Assembly (NCBI RefSeq): GCF_001547525.1
Contig: NZ_CM003769.1
Coordinates: forward strand, 682,001-746,000
Source: Burkholderia anthina
Lineage (GTDB): Bacteria; Pseudomonadota; Gammaproteobacteria; Burkholderiales; Burkholderiaceae
Direction: 5' to 3'
DNA length: 64,000 bases
Shown: piece by piece, positions 56,078-64,000 of the stretch
How the letters are laid out: each line of letters starts with the position of its first letter
Position numbering within the stretch: the stretch's first letter is position 1
Notes under the pieces: model-generated
What the model was told of the DNA's origin: nothing
The model's input: only the letters and a program-made list of their open reading frames with translations
The model's database searches: none
Made by a program: the position numbers and the translations under genes

Positions 56078-57964
56078 GTGCTTAGGGCGACGGAACCCGC
56101 GCGCTCGGCGGACCTCGTCGTCTTCAACGGCAAGATCGCGACCCAGGACGAACGACGCTCGTTCGTCCGCGCGCTCGCCGTGAAGGACGGGACCATCGTC
56201 GCGACCGGCGACGATCGCGACGTGCTGCGCCATGCGCGCGACGGCACGACCCGTATCGATCTGAACGGCCGTACCGTGATACCGGGCCTGATCGATGCGC
56301 ACCTGCAGGCGATCCGCGGCGGCATGAACTTCAACCTCGAGGTGCGCTGGGACGGCGTGCCGTCGCTTGCCGACGCGCTCGAACTGCTGGGCCGGCAGGT
56401 GCGACGCACGCCCGCGCCGCAATGGGCGCGCGTGGCGGGCGGCTGGACGGCGCTGCAGTTCGCGGAAAAGCGCGGCCCGACGGTGGCCGAGCTCAACGCG
56501 ATCGCGCCCGACACGCCCGTATTCATTCAGCATCTGGGCGACAGCGCGTGGCTGAATGCGGCCGCGCTGCGCGCGCTCGGCTACGGCCGCGACACGCCCG
56601 ATCCGCCCGGCGGCGAACTGCGGCGCGATCGCCACGGGCGGCCGACCGGGCTGCTGCTCGCGCGTCGGGATCCGGCCGTGCTGTTCGCGGCGCTCGCCCG
56701 CGCGCCCATGCTCGATGCGGCCGACCGGCTCAACTCCACGCGGCAGTTCATGCGCGCGCTGAACCGCGTGGGCGTGACGAGCGCGATCGACGCCGGCGGC
56801 GACGGCCTCGCGTATCCGGACGACTATGCGGCGGTCGCGACGCTCGCGCGGCGCGGCGAACTGACGACGCGCATCGCCTATGCGCTGGGCGCGCGGCACG
56901 CCGGCCGCGAGCTCGACGATTTCGCGACATGGATCGCGCGGACGGCGCCCGGCGACGGCGACGCGTTCCTGCGCGTGAGCGGCGCGGGCGAGCGGCTGCT
57001 GTGCTCGGCGATCGATCTCGGGAATTTTCTCGAACCGCGCGTCGAGCTGGCCGCGTCGGTCGACGCGGACCTGGCGGCCGTCGTCCGGCTGCTCGTGCGC
57101 CATCGCTGGCCGTTCCGGCTGCATGCGACCTACGACGAATCGATCGGCCGCTTCCTCGACGTGTTCGAAGCGGTGGATCGCGACACGCCGTTCGACGGGC
57201 TGCGCTGGTGCTTCGACCGCTGCGAGACGATCTCGGATGCCAATATCGCGCGTGTCGCGGCGCTGGGCGGCGGCATCACCGTGCAGCCGCGCATGGCGTT
57301 CCAGGGCGAAGCCTTCATCGCCCGCCACGGCGCGGCGGCGGCCACGCGCGCGCCGCCGATCCGCGCGATGCTCGCGGCCGGGCTGCCGGTCGGCGCGGGC
57401 TCCGGGGCGACGGGCGCGGCGAGCTACAACCCGTTCGTCGCGCTGTACTGGATGGTGTCGGGGCGCTCCGTCGGCGGCACCGCGCTGTATCCGGCGCGCA
57501 ACCGGCTCGGCCGGATGGAGGCGCTGCGCCGCTATACGGTCGGCAGCGCATGGTTCTCCGCCGACGAGCACCGCAAGGGCGCGCTGGTGCCCGGCCGGTA
57601 CGCCGACTTCGCGGTGCTGAGCGACGACTACTTCACGATCGACGCGCGGCGCATCCCCGCGTTGTCGTCGGTGCTGACGGTCGTCGACGGCAAGGTCGTG
57701 CACGCGGAGCAGGAATTCGCGCCGCTGGCGCCGCCGCCGCCGCCCGTCAGTCCCGCATGGTCGCCGGTCGCGGAAGGCGGCGTCGGCGGCGCGGCGCTCG
57801 CCCGTCCGCATGCGTCGGCGGCGGGCGACGCATGCGCGGCGCCCGGCAGCGATGCGTGCCGGGCGCGCGGTCACGGCCGCCGTTTCGCGCGGCCGCGCTA
57901 TCCGACGGCAAGTGCGGCCGCCGAGCGCTGCGAAGCGTTCGGCCGCTGCTGCGTCGCGTTTTGA
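56078..57964 (+). CDS. YtcJ-like amidohydrolase paralogue lacking metal ligands
   Basis: 628 aa from a GTG with GGGAGG at a 7-nt spacing; it is collinear with the amidohydrolase at 44.9 kb over its whole length. The metal ligands have changed: the first HxH is His75-Leu-Gln77 (LIDAHLQAIRGG), the FFDHAE His is Arg (CFDRCETIS, codon 57218-57220), and the GTD Asp is Gly (GAGSGATGA, codon 57404-57406). HATYDE is kept. Catalysis by the usual mechanism is therefore unlikely, yet the frame is intact, suggesting a pseudoenzyme with a new role. The Cys-containing tail (GRCCVAF) is also kept. Confidence 0.83.
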   Translation: MLRATEPARSADLVVFNGKIATQDERRSFVRALAVKDGTIVATGDDRDVLRHARDGTTRIDLNGRTVIPGLIDAHLQAIRGGMNFNLEVRWDGVPSLADALELLGRQVRRTPAPQWARVAGGWTALQFAEKRGPTVAELNAIAPDTPVFIQHLGDSAWLNAAALRALGYGRDTPDPPGGELRRDRHGRPTGLLLARRDPAVLFAALARAPMLDAADRLNSTRQFMRALNRVGVTSAIDAGGDGLAYPDDYAAVATLARRGELTTRIAYALGARHAGRELDDFATWIARTAPGDGDAFLRVSGAGERLLCSAIDLGNFLEPRVELAASVDADLAAVVRLLVRHRWPFRLHATYDESIGRFLDVFEAVDRDTPFDGLRWCFDRCETISDANIARVAALGGGITVQPRMAFQGEAFIARHGAAAATRAPPIRAMLAAGLPVGAGSGATGAASYNPFVALYWMVSGRSVGGTALYPARNRLGRMEALRRYTVGSAWFSADEHRKGALVPGRYADFAVLSDDYFTIDARRIPALSSVLTVVDGKVVHAEQEFAPLAPPPPPVSPAWSPVAEGGVGGAALARPHASAAGDACAAPGSDACRARGHGRRFARPRYPTASAAAERCEAFGRCCVAF

Positions 57965-58057
57965 GCGGCGCGTGCCGGTGTGCGACGCGCCGCGCGCCGG
58001 ACGCCCCCGGGCATTGAACGATTTTCCGCCCCGTGCGCGGGGCATGAAGGAGACAGG

Positions 58058-58741
58058 ATGAATGCTGCGCACCCGCGCGCACCGGCCATCGGCGACGAAG
58101 TGGCCGGCGTTCGCATTCCGCGCACGCCCGTTGCGCTCGATGCGGCCGACGCGGCCCGCGCGTCGTTGCCCGCCGTGCTGGTCGATCACGCGGCGCGCGT
58201 GTTCGTGTTCGCGTCGCTCGCCGCGCGGCGGGCAGGCGACGCATGCAACGCATGCGACGCCGACGCGCTGTACGTCGCCGCGATGTACGCGAACATGGGG
58301 TTGAGCCACGCGTATTGCCGCTCGACCGAGCGCTACGAGCTCGACGGCGCGGATGCCGCATGCGCGCTGCTGTTGCGCCATCGGCGCTCGCGGCGCGTGC
58401 GCGACGACGTGTGGCAGGCGATCGCGCTGCATACGACGCCCGGCGTGGCCGCCCGCGCGTCGCCGCTCGCGCGCGCGCTGGCGGCCGCCGTGTCGACCGA
58501 TCTGATGGCGACCGACTTCGACGCATACACGCTCGACGAGCGTGACGCGTTGCTCGCCGCGTATCCGCGCGGCAGCGGTTTTCGCGAAACGTTCCTCGCG
58601 ACGGTCGCGCGCGGCGTCGAACATCGGCCGCAATCGACGTTCGGCACGTGGAGCGCCGACGTGCTCGAACGCGCGGATCCGGATTTTCATCGGCCGAATT
58701 TCTGCGGGCGCGTGCTGGGCGCGCGGTGGAACGATACGTGA
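58058..58741 (+). CDS. HD-domain-family protein with a degenerate HD motif
   Basis: 227 aa, clearly related to the HD-domain hydrolases resembling cyanamide hydratase: STERYELDGADAA, IALHTTPG and PQSTFGTWSADVL are kept. The signature His-Asp, normally in a MFHDLGL-type context, reads MYANMGL here (Ala78-Asn79), while His44 and His125 remain. Without the HD pair, the metal site should be impaired. AAGGAG precedes the ATG. It follows the ligand-less amidohydrolase by 93 nt in the same direction. Confidence 0.8.
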   Translation: MNAAHPRAPAIGDEVAGVRIPRTPVALDAADAARASLPAVLVDHAARVFVFASLAARRAGDACNACDADALYVAAMYANMGLSHAYCRSTERYELDGADAACALLLRHRRSRRVRDDVWQAIALHTTPGVAARASPLARALAAAVSTDLMATDFDAYTLDERDALLAAYPRGSGFRETFLATVARGVEHRPQSTFGTWSADVLERADPDFHRPNFCGRVLGARWNDT

Positions 58742-58823
58742 CGGCGCCGCTCCGGCACGCGGCGGCCGGACGCGTCGCGGCACCGCGTCCGGCATGCCGG
58801 GCCCTGCGCGCCGCATGCGCGGA

Positions 58824-59936
58824 TCATGCGTGCGACTGCACGGCGTCGTGCCGCGCATAGTCAACGTAGCCGGCGCGGTCGCCGCCGTACCAGCCGATGG
58901 TCTTCGGCTCCGCGAGCGGTGCGCGGGCCGCGATGCGCTCCACGAGATCCGGGTTCGCGATGTACGCACGCGCAAACGCGACGAGATCGGCGTCGCCCGC
59001 GTCGATCAGCGCGTTCGCCGCGTCCGGTGAAATGCCGCCGTTGACGATCAGCGTGCCGCGGAACGACCGGCGCGCGTGCTCGACGATGCGCGGCAGATCG
59101 GGCTCGCCGCTCCAGCCGTTGGTATCGGCCGCGTGCAGATAGGCGACGCCCGCCGCGTCGAGCATCCGGCCGACGTAGGCGAGCGTCGCGTCCGGATCGG
59201 CGTCGCGCACGTTGTTGTATTTCGCGTACGGCGAGATGCGCACGCCGACGCGGTTCAACGGCATCACGCCGCCGACCGCGTCGACGATTTCCTCGAGAAA
59301 GCGCGCGCGGTTCGCGACCGAGCCGCCGTAGCGATCGTCGCGGCGGTTCAGCGTCGACGACAGGAACTGGTGCGGCAGGTAGCCGTTGGCCGCATGGATC
59401 TCGACACCGTCGAAGCCCGCGACCATCGCGCGCGCGGCCGCCTGCCGGAACTCGTCGACGGTCGCGACGACTTCATCGGTCGTCATCGCGCGCGACGGCG
59501 TCGCATGAATCTTCGTGTAGTAGCCGTTCTGCAACTGTGCCCAGACCTGCAACTGTTCGAGGTCGTCGTTCACGCCGGACGGCGACAGCGGCGCGGCGCC
59601 GCCGAGCAGCGTCAGCGAGCTGACGCGGCCGCCGTGCCACAGCTGCGCGAAGATGCGCCCGCCGTTCGCGTGGACGGCGTCGGTGACGATTTTCCAGCCG
59701 GCGGCCTGTGCATCGTCGACGAGGCCGGGCGTCAGCTCGAACGCCGCGGAGGCCGCGCTGACGTTGGTGGCCTCGGTCACGATCAGGCCGGCCGACGCGC
59801 GCTGCGCGTAGTACTCGGCCATCAGTTCGGTGGGCAGGCCGCGCGACGGCGCGCGCGAGCGCGTCATCGGCCCCATCACGACGCGGTTCGGCAGCGCGAG
59901 GCCGCGCAGATCGTAGGCACTGAGCAGGGAAGACAT
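58824..59936 (-). CDS. Old Yellow Enzyme family NADH:flavin oxidoreductase
   Basis: A 370-aa FMN enzyme reducing activated alkenes or nitro compounds, NemA-like. It has NRVVMGPMTRSRA, AQLWHGGRVS, the substrate-binding His/Asn pair in GVEIHAANGYLPHQFL, DDRYGGSVANRARFL and the FMN-phosphate segment DLVAFARAYIANPDLVERI (cited in parts). It lies 78 nt after the MFS gene in the same direction, so the two probably form an operon handling electrophilic compounds; a LysR gene lies just upstream. Confidence 0.92.
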   Translation of the reverse strand: MSSLLSAYDLRGLALPNRVVMGPMTRSRAPSRGLPTELMAEYYAQRASAGLIVTEATNVSAASAAFELTPGLVDDAQAAGWKIVTDAVHANGGRIFAQLWHGGRVSSLTLLGGAAPLSPSGVNDDLEQLQVWAQLQNGYYTKIHATPSRAMTTDEVVATVDEFRQAAARAMVAGFDGVEIHAANGYLPHQFLSSTLNRRDDRYGGSVANRARFLEEIVDAVGGVMPLNRVGVRISPYAKYNNVRDADPDATLAYVGRMLDAAGVAYLHAADTNGWSGEPDLPRIVEHARRSFRGTLIVNGGISPDAANALIDAGDADLVAFARAYIANPDLVERIAARAPLAEPKTIGWYGGDRAGYVDYARHDAVQSHA

Positions 59937-60014
59937 GATGGACTCCTGTGGTTCGACGTGGAGCGGGGCGGCGGCGCGCCCCGCGAACGGATCGATTCGA
60001 TGGGTGAGGGCGGC

Positions 60015-61232
60015 TCAACCCGCGGCGTGACGTTGCGCGTGCGGCCGCCCGACGAGCAGGTAGTGGGCGAGCGCGACGATCGGGAACGCGCCGGCCGCCG
60101 CGGCGACGAGCGGCCAGCCGCCACGCTCGTACAGCGGGCTCGCGAGCGCGGAGCCGACGGCGCCGCCGACGAAGATGCTCGTCATGTACAGCGCGTTCAG
60201 CCGGTTGCGGCTCGCCGCGTGCAGTGCGTAGATCTCGCGCTGGCCGAGCACCATGTTCATCTGCACCGCGAAGTCGAGCACGATGCCGGTGACGACGAGC
60301 CCGTACAGGCCGGTGCCGTGCACGAACCCGACCGCATACGACAGCGCGCCGGCCACGAGCGCGATCAGCGTCGCGCGCACCGTATGGCCGGCATCCGCCA
60401 GACGCCCCGCTACCGGCGCCGACGTCGCGCCGATCGCACCGACCAGCGCGAACAGGCCGATCGCCGATTGCGAAAGCCCGTAGTGACGCGTCAGTTCGAC
60501 CGGCACGGCCGTCCAGAACAGGCTGAACGACGCGAACATCAGGCCCTGGTAGAACGCGCGGTGGCGCAGCACCGGCATCGTGCGAACGAGGTGCAGCAGG
60601 GAGCCGATCAGCTCGAAATAGGTCGCGCGGTGATCGGGCTGGCGCGACGGAATCGTCAGCGCGAGCACGGCCGTGACGAGCGTCATCAGCACGGCCGCGG
60701 CCGCGAACACGAAGCGCCAGCCGAACGCGTCGGCCACCACGCTCGACAGCGGGCGGGCCAGCAGGATGCCGAGCAGCAGCCCGCTCATGATCGTGCCGAC
60801 GATGCGGCCGCGCGAATGATCCGGCGCGAGGTGCGCGGCGAGCGGCACGAGAATCTGCACGGCCACCGAGCTGAACCCGATCAGCAGCGAAACCGCGAGA
60901 AAGAGCCCGGGCGTGCGCACGAGCGCCGCCGCCGCGAGGCTCGCGATCGACACGACGGCCGTCACGATCATCAGCTTGCGGTTCTCGAGCAGGTCGCCGA
61001 GCGGCACGATGAAGAACAGGCCGAACGCATAGCCGATCTGCGTCAGCGACACGATCAGGCTCGCCGTGTCGCCGGACATGTGCAGGCTCGGCGCGATGAG
61101 CTCCGTGATCGGTTGCGCGTAGTACAGGTTCGCGACGATCGCGCCGCAACTGAAGGCGAACAGCAGGATCAGCCCCTGCGTGAGCCTGGCGCCGTGCGCG
61201 GGCGGCGCGAGCGGTGTTGAATCCGTTGACAT
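60015..61232 (-). CDS. MFS transporter (YgaY/sugar-efflux-like)
   Basis: 405 aa with about twelve hydrophobic segments. It has ANLYYAQPITELIAP in helix 1, the loop FIVPLGDLLENRKLMI and the LLLGILLARPLSSVVAD helix, as in the YgaY drug-exporter group. It precedes the Old Yellow Enzyme gene and is probably expressed with it from a promoter in the 61233-61409 spacer, where a palindrome is found. Confidence 0.87.
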   Translation of the reverse strand: MSTDSTPLAPPAHGARLTQGLILLFAFSCGAIVANLYYAQPITELIAPSLHMSGDTASLIVSLTQIGYAFGLFFIVPLGDLLENRKLMIVTAVVSIASLAAAALVRTPGLFLAVSLLIGFSSVAVQILVPLAAHLAPDHSRGRIVGTIMSGLLLGILLARPLSSVVADAFGWRFVFAAAAVLMTLVTAVLALTIPSRQPDHRATYFELIGSLLHLVRTMPVLRHRAFYQGLMFASFSLFWTAVPVELTRHYGLSQSAIGLFALVGAIGATSAPVAGRLADAGHTVRATLIALVAGALSYAVGFVHGTGLYGLVVTGIVLDFAVQMNMVLGQREIYALHAASRNRLNALYMTSIFVGGAVGSALASPLYERGGWPLVAAAAGAFPIVALAHYLLVGRPHAQRHAAG

Positions 61233-61325
61233 GGTCGACTCCTGGAAAAGGGAAAGGCCGGCTACCGGAGCGCCGCGCCGTCATGGAGGCCGGCCGCGAT
61301 ACGGTGCACCGCATTGCCGTCAATA

Positions 61326-61343
61326 CTATTGATCAATCGATAA
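61326..61343. promoter_or_regulatory. Palindromic candidate operator of the MFS-OYE operon
   Basis: CTATTGATCAATCGATAA lies about 95 nt upstream of the MFS start. It reads as TATTGAT-CA-ATCGATA, symmetric in 6 of 7 pairs, and also contains the perfect 10-bp palindrome ATTGATCAAT. Its reverse complement matches the site before the TetR gene (41775-41792) at 15 of 18 positions. The bound protein could be that TetR, an unlinked one, or the adjacent LysR. Confidence 0.45.
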
Positions 61344-61409
61344 AGCCGGAAGCGGAACGCCGCGCAATCGAGCGTTGCGCGGCACGCAAAGGTGCCGCGC
61401 CGGGCGGGT

Positions 61410-62327
61410 TCAGCCGCGTTTGCCCTGCAGCGTCGGAATCTGCTCGAACAGCCCCGCGAGCCAGTCGACGAACACCTTCAGCTTGACCGGAATGTGGCGA
61501 TTGGGCGGATACAGCACCGAGATCGGTCGGGCCGGCGCGTTGAAATCGGTCAGCACCTCGCGCAGCCGGCCCGATTTCAGGTACGGCTCGACGAGGTACA
61601 GCGACGTCTTGATCAGCCCGATGCCGGCGACGCCGCACTCGATGTAGTTGTCCGCGTCGTTGACGGCCACGGTGCCGCACATCTGCACGATGCGCGGCTC
61701 GCCGTCGACCACGTAGTCCCACGCGCGTGGCCGCCCGGTATCGGCGGAGATGTGACTGACCGCGACGTGCCGCGCGAGATCGTCGACGGTCTCCGGCTCG
61801 CCGAACCGCGCGAAATACGCGGGCGAGCCGCACGTGCAGGTGGTCAGGCTGCCGATCCGCCGCGCGATCATCCCCGAATCGTCCAGCGCGCCGATGCGCA
61901 CCACGCAGTCGACCCCTTCGCCGACGAGGTCGATCTGCCGGTCGGTCACGCCGAGTTCGAGCATGATGTCCGGATGGGCGTCGAGAAACGCCGGCAGCGC
62001 GGGCACCACGACCTGCTTCGCCATCGCCGGCGGCAGGTTCACCTTCAGCCGGCCGCGCGGCACGTTGCGCGCCTGCGAGACCGACGCCTCCATGTCGTCG
62101 ATCTCGCGCAGCACCGCGACGGACCGTTCGTAGTAGGCCTGGCCGTCCTCGGTCAGCGAGATGCGGCGCGTGGTGCGGTTCAGCAGCCGGCAGCCGAGGT
62201 GCTGCTCGAGACCGCTCAGCAGCGCCGACACGCGCGGCGTGGTGAGGCCGGTCGTGTCGGACGCGCGCGTGAAGCTGCCGGTTTCGACGATGCGCGTGAA
62301 CACGCGCATCGAAAGCAAGGTATCCAT
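61410..62327 (-). CDS. LysR-family transcriptional regulator
   Basis: 305 aa: helix-turn-helix MRVFTRIVETGSFTRASDTT to LLNRTTRRISLTEDGQAYY (residues 7-66) and a CrgA-like effector domain (LKVNLPPAMAKQVVVPALPAFL by position, GVDCVVRIGALDDSGM). It lies between the molybdenum hydroxylase gene and the MFS-OYE operon, all on one strand; regulation of either is possible. Confidence 0.88.
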   Translation of the reverse strand: MDTLLSMRVFTRIVETGSFTRASDTTGLTTPRVSALLSGLEQHLGCRLLNRTTRRISLTEDGQAYYERSVAVLREIDDMEASVSQARNVPRGRLKVNLPPAMAKQVVVPALPAFLDAHPDIMLELGVTDRQIDLVGEGVDCVVRIGALDDSGMIARRIGSLTTCTCGSPAYFARFGEPETVDDLARHVAVSHISADTGRPRAWDYVVDGEPRIVQMCGTVAVNDADNYIECGVAGIGLIKTSLYLVEPYLKSGRLREVLTDFNAPARPISVLYPPNRHIPVKLKVFVDWLAGLFEQIPTLQGKRG

Positions 62328-62424
62328 CGTCGGAAGTTCTCCAGCCTGTCGGCATGCGGCGCCGGTGCGTGCCGGCGCCGTCTGGTCGGATATCGGGTAT
62401 CGCGTAGCGGGGGCGACCGGGCCG

Positions 62425-64000
62425 CTATGCGTCGATGCGCTTTCTCAGCGCGTCGCCGGCAAACGGCATTTCGCGCATGCGCTGGCCGGTCGCGTCGAAG
62501 ATCGCGTTGGCCAGCGCGCCGGCGGTCGGCCCCATCGACGCCTCGGCCGCGCCGAGAAACGGCGCGCCGGGACGATTGATCAGATGAACCTTCACGCTTT
62601 GCGGCGCCGCCGAGAAACGCAGGATCGGATAGCTGCTCCAGTCGAAGCTGCGAATCCGTGCGGTGTCGTACTTCAGCGCCTCGTACAGCGTCCAGCTCGC
62701 GGCCTGCACGATGCCGCCCTCGATCTGGTTGCGGATCCCGTCCGGCGACACGACCTGGCCCGCGTCGACCGCCGCTTCCGCGCGCTCGAGCGTCACCTGG
62801 CCGGTTTCCGGCACGACCGACACCTCGACCGCGATCGCGACGTAGGCCATCAGGTTCTTGTACTTGCCGAACGCGAAGCCGACGCCGCGGTTGCGCGCTC
62901 GCGGCGGCCGCGGCCAGCCGAAGTGCGTCGCGGCGAGCTTGATCACCTGCCGCGCGCGATGGTCGTCCATGTGGCGCAGCCGGAATTCGACCGGATCGAC
63001 GCCGGCCGCGTGCGCGAGCTCGTCCATGAAGCTCTCGATCGCCCAGACGTTGGTGTGCGCGCCGAGCGAGCGCATCGCGGAGGTCTGCAGCGGCATCGTC
63101 GGCGAGAAGTTGTTGACGATGTGCTGGTTCGGCAGCGCATACAGCGGAATCGCGTTGCGGTCGCCGCCGCCTTCCGGTTGCAGCATCGGCGTCGACGGCG
63201 CGGGCACGAACGGCGGCTCCAGCATGCGCGCCGGCAGCAGCCGGCCGGCGTTGACGATCCGCTCGTTGTGCGAGCTGCTCCACAACGCATAGTTCCAGTC
63301 GACGATGCGCCCGCTCGCGTCCAGCGATGCGCTGACCTCCGTCACCATCGCGGGCGTGAAGTGGTCCCACGTGTGTTCCTGTTCGCGCATCCATTGCACG
63401 CGAATCGGCTTGCCCGGCATCGCGGCGGCGATCAGCGCGGCGTGCGCGGCCGCGTCGTCCGCCGCATTGTGCCCGTAGCAGCCCGACCCCTCGGTGTGAA
63501 TGCAGCGGATGCTCGCCTTCGGCATCGACAGCATCTCGGCGAGCGCGTCGCGCAGCGGGTAGACGCCCTGCGAGTGCGTCCACACCGTCATCATCCCGTT
63601 CTCGAGATGCGCGACCGAACACGACGGCCCGATCGACCCGTGCAGCAGGTAGTTCTTCAGGAACGTCGCATTGAGCGTCTTCACGGCCGGCGCGGTGGCC
63701 GCGTGCGTGTTCGCGATCTCGATGCGCTGCGTCGCGATCCGCTTCAGGTCCGCGTGCACGGTGCCGCGCTCGGGCAGCGTGCGGCCCGGCGACCAGCGGC
63801 AGCCGGCGGCGAGCGCGCGCTGCGCGACCACCGCCTGCCATTCGCCCTGCGCGACGACCGCGAGCATGCTGCCGTTGCGCACGATCCGCACGACGCCCGG
63901 CAGCTTCAGGATCGCGGCTTCGTCGAACGACAGCAGCTTCGCTTCATATACCGGCGGCATCACGACGCGCGCGTGCAGCATGCCGGGCAACTGCATGTCC
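62425..64000 (-). CDS. Molybdopterin-binding oxidoreductase large subunit (xanthine dehydrogenase / isoquinoline 1-oxidoreductase type), 5' partial
   Basis: At least 525 residues of the C-terminal part; the gene continues beyond the window edge and its start is not seen. Visible motifs are GSIGPSCSVAHLENG, the cofactor-binding GCYGHNAADDAAAHA, RSLGAHTNVWAIESFMDE and the active-site glutamate region GAAEASMGPTAGALANAIF. Such subunits hydroxylate N-heterocycles or oxidise aldehydes, partnered by a small 2Fe-2S subunit that would lie outside the window. An apparent internal Met at 63996 should not be taken as the start. Confidence 0.88.
   Translation of the reverse strand, partial: DMQLPGMLHARVVMPPVYEAKLLSFDEAAILKLPGVVRIVRNGSMLAVVAQGEWQAVVAQRALAAGCRWSPGRTLPERGTVHADLKRIATQRIEIANTHAATAPAVKTLNATFLKNYLLHGSIGPSCSVAHLENGMMTVWTHSQGVYPLRDALAEMLSMPKASIRCIHTEGSGCYGHNAADDAAAHAALIAAAMPGKPIRVQWMREQEHTWDHFTPAMVTEVSASLDASGRIVDWNYALWSSSHNERIVNAGRLLPARMLEPPFVPAPSTPMLQPEGGGDRNAIPLYALPNQHIVNNFSPTMPLQTSAMRSLGAHTNVWAIESFMDELAHAAGVDPVEFRLRHMDDHRARQVIKLAATHFGWPRPPRARNRGVGFAFGKYKNLMAYVAIAVEVSVVPETGQVTLERAEAAVDAGQVVSPDGIRNQIEGGIVQAASWTLYEALKYDTARIRSFDWSSYPILRFSAAPQSVKVHLINRPGAPFLGAAEASMGPTAGALANAIFDATGQRMREMPFAGDALRKRIDA

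Overview
The window is high-GC DNA (codon third positions mostly G/C) whose gene content points to a beta-proteobacterium of the Burkholderia cepacia complex, probably one of its smaller replicons. The main evidence is a complete pyrrolnitrin operon (prnABCD), an ACC deaminase gene with its divergent Lrp-type regulator, Burkholderia-type IrlRS and NodT-type RND efflux genes, and DUF4148 and XapX small proteins. No rRNA, tRNA, CRISPR array or intact insertion sequence was seen. Both window edges cut genes: an ETF-ubiquinone oxidoreductase on the left and a molybdopterin oxidoreductase large subunit on the right.

Layout. 1-3.8 kb: fatty-acid and ketoacid oxidation genes (ETF-QO, beta-ketothiolase, 3-hydroxyacyl-CoA dehydrogenase) closed by a strong hairpin. 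3.9-10 kb: a DUF2071 protein, then a deoxyribose catabolic locus (deoC, a DeoR-type regulator, a mutarotase-like protein, a FucP-type permease and a ribokinase-type kinase). 10.4-11 kb: a LysE/RhtB exporter. 11.1-17.3 kb: an AT-rich spacer and prnABCD, in which every literature-known key residue I checked in PrnA and PrnB is present. 17.7-22.2 kb: Lrp regulator, acdS and an AceE-like 2-oxoacid dehydrogenase E1, which together look like a route for the 2-oxobutyrate released from ACC. 22.4-26.2 kb: LysR, M20 peptidase and MHS transporter. 26.3-27.4 kb: a small unknown gene and a chemoreceptor remnant. 27.6-37.3 kb: IrlR/IrlS-type two-component system facing an RND efflux operon, with a mazEF toxin-antitoxin pair lodged between them inside an 82-bp direct repeat. 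37.5-43 kb: small PAS-like and secreted proteins, a TetR-linked alpha/beta hydrolase and flavin monooxygenase, XapX and DUF1275. 43.2-49.5 kb: two more XapX proteins, a YcaC-like hydrolase, a YtcJ-like amidohydrolase, a periplasmic VOC protein and an outer-membrane channel. 49.5-58.7 kb: LysR, metallo-beta-lactamase, AraC, a large winged-helix ATPase regulator, a second amidohydrolase and an HD-family protein. 58.8-64 kb: Old Yellow Enzyme, MFS exporter, LysR and the partial molybdenum hydroxylase.

The most unusual signals are these: (i) the second amidohydrolase and the adjacent HD-family protein have each lost metal-binding residues that relatives keep, suggesting a neighbouring pair of pseudoenzymes under a large ATPase regulator; (ii) mazEF sits between two convergent genes whose 3' ends are duplicated exactly so that both stay intact; (iii) ACC deaminase is paired with a dedicated E1-like dehydrogenase separated by a perfect 14-bp hairpin; (iv) a 35-codon ORF ends with a 4-nt overlap on the prnA start; (v) three XapX genes lie within 3 kb. 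All functional links are inferred from sequence and gene order only.
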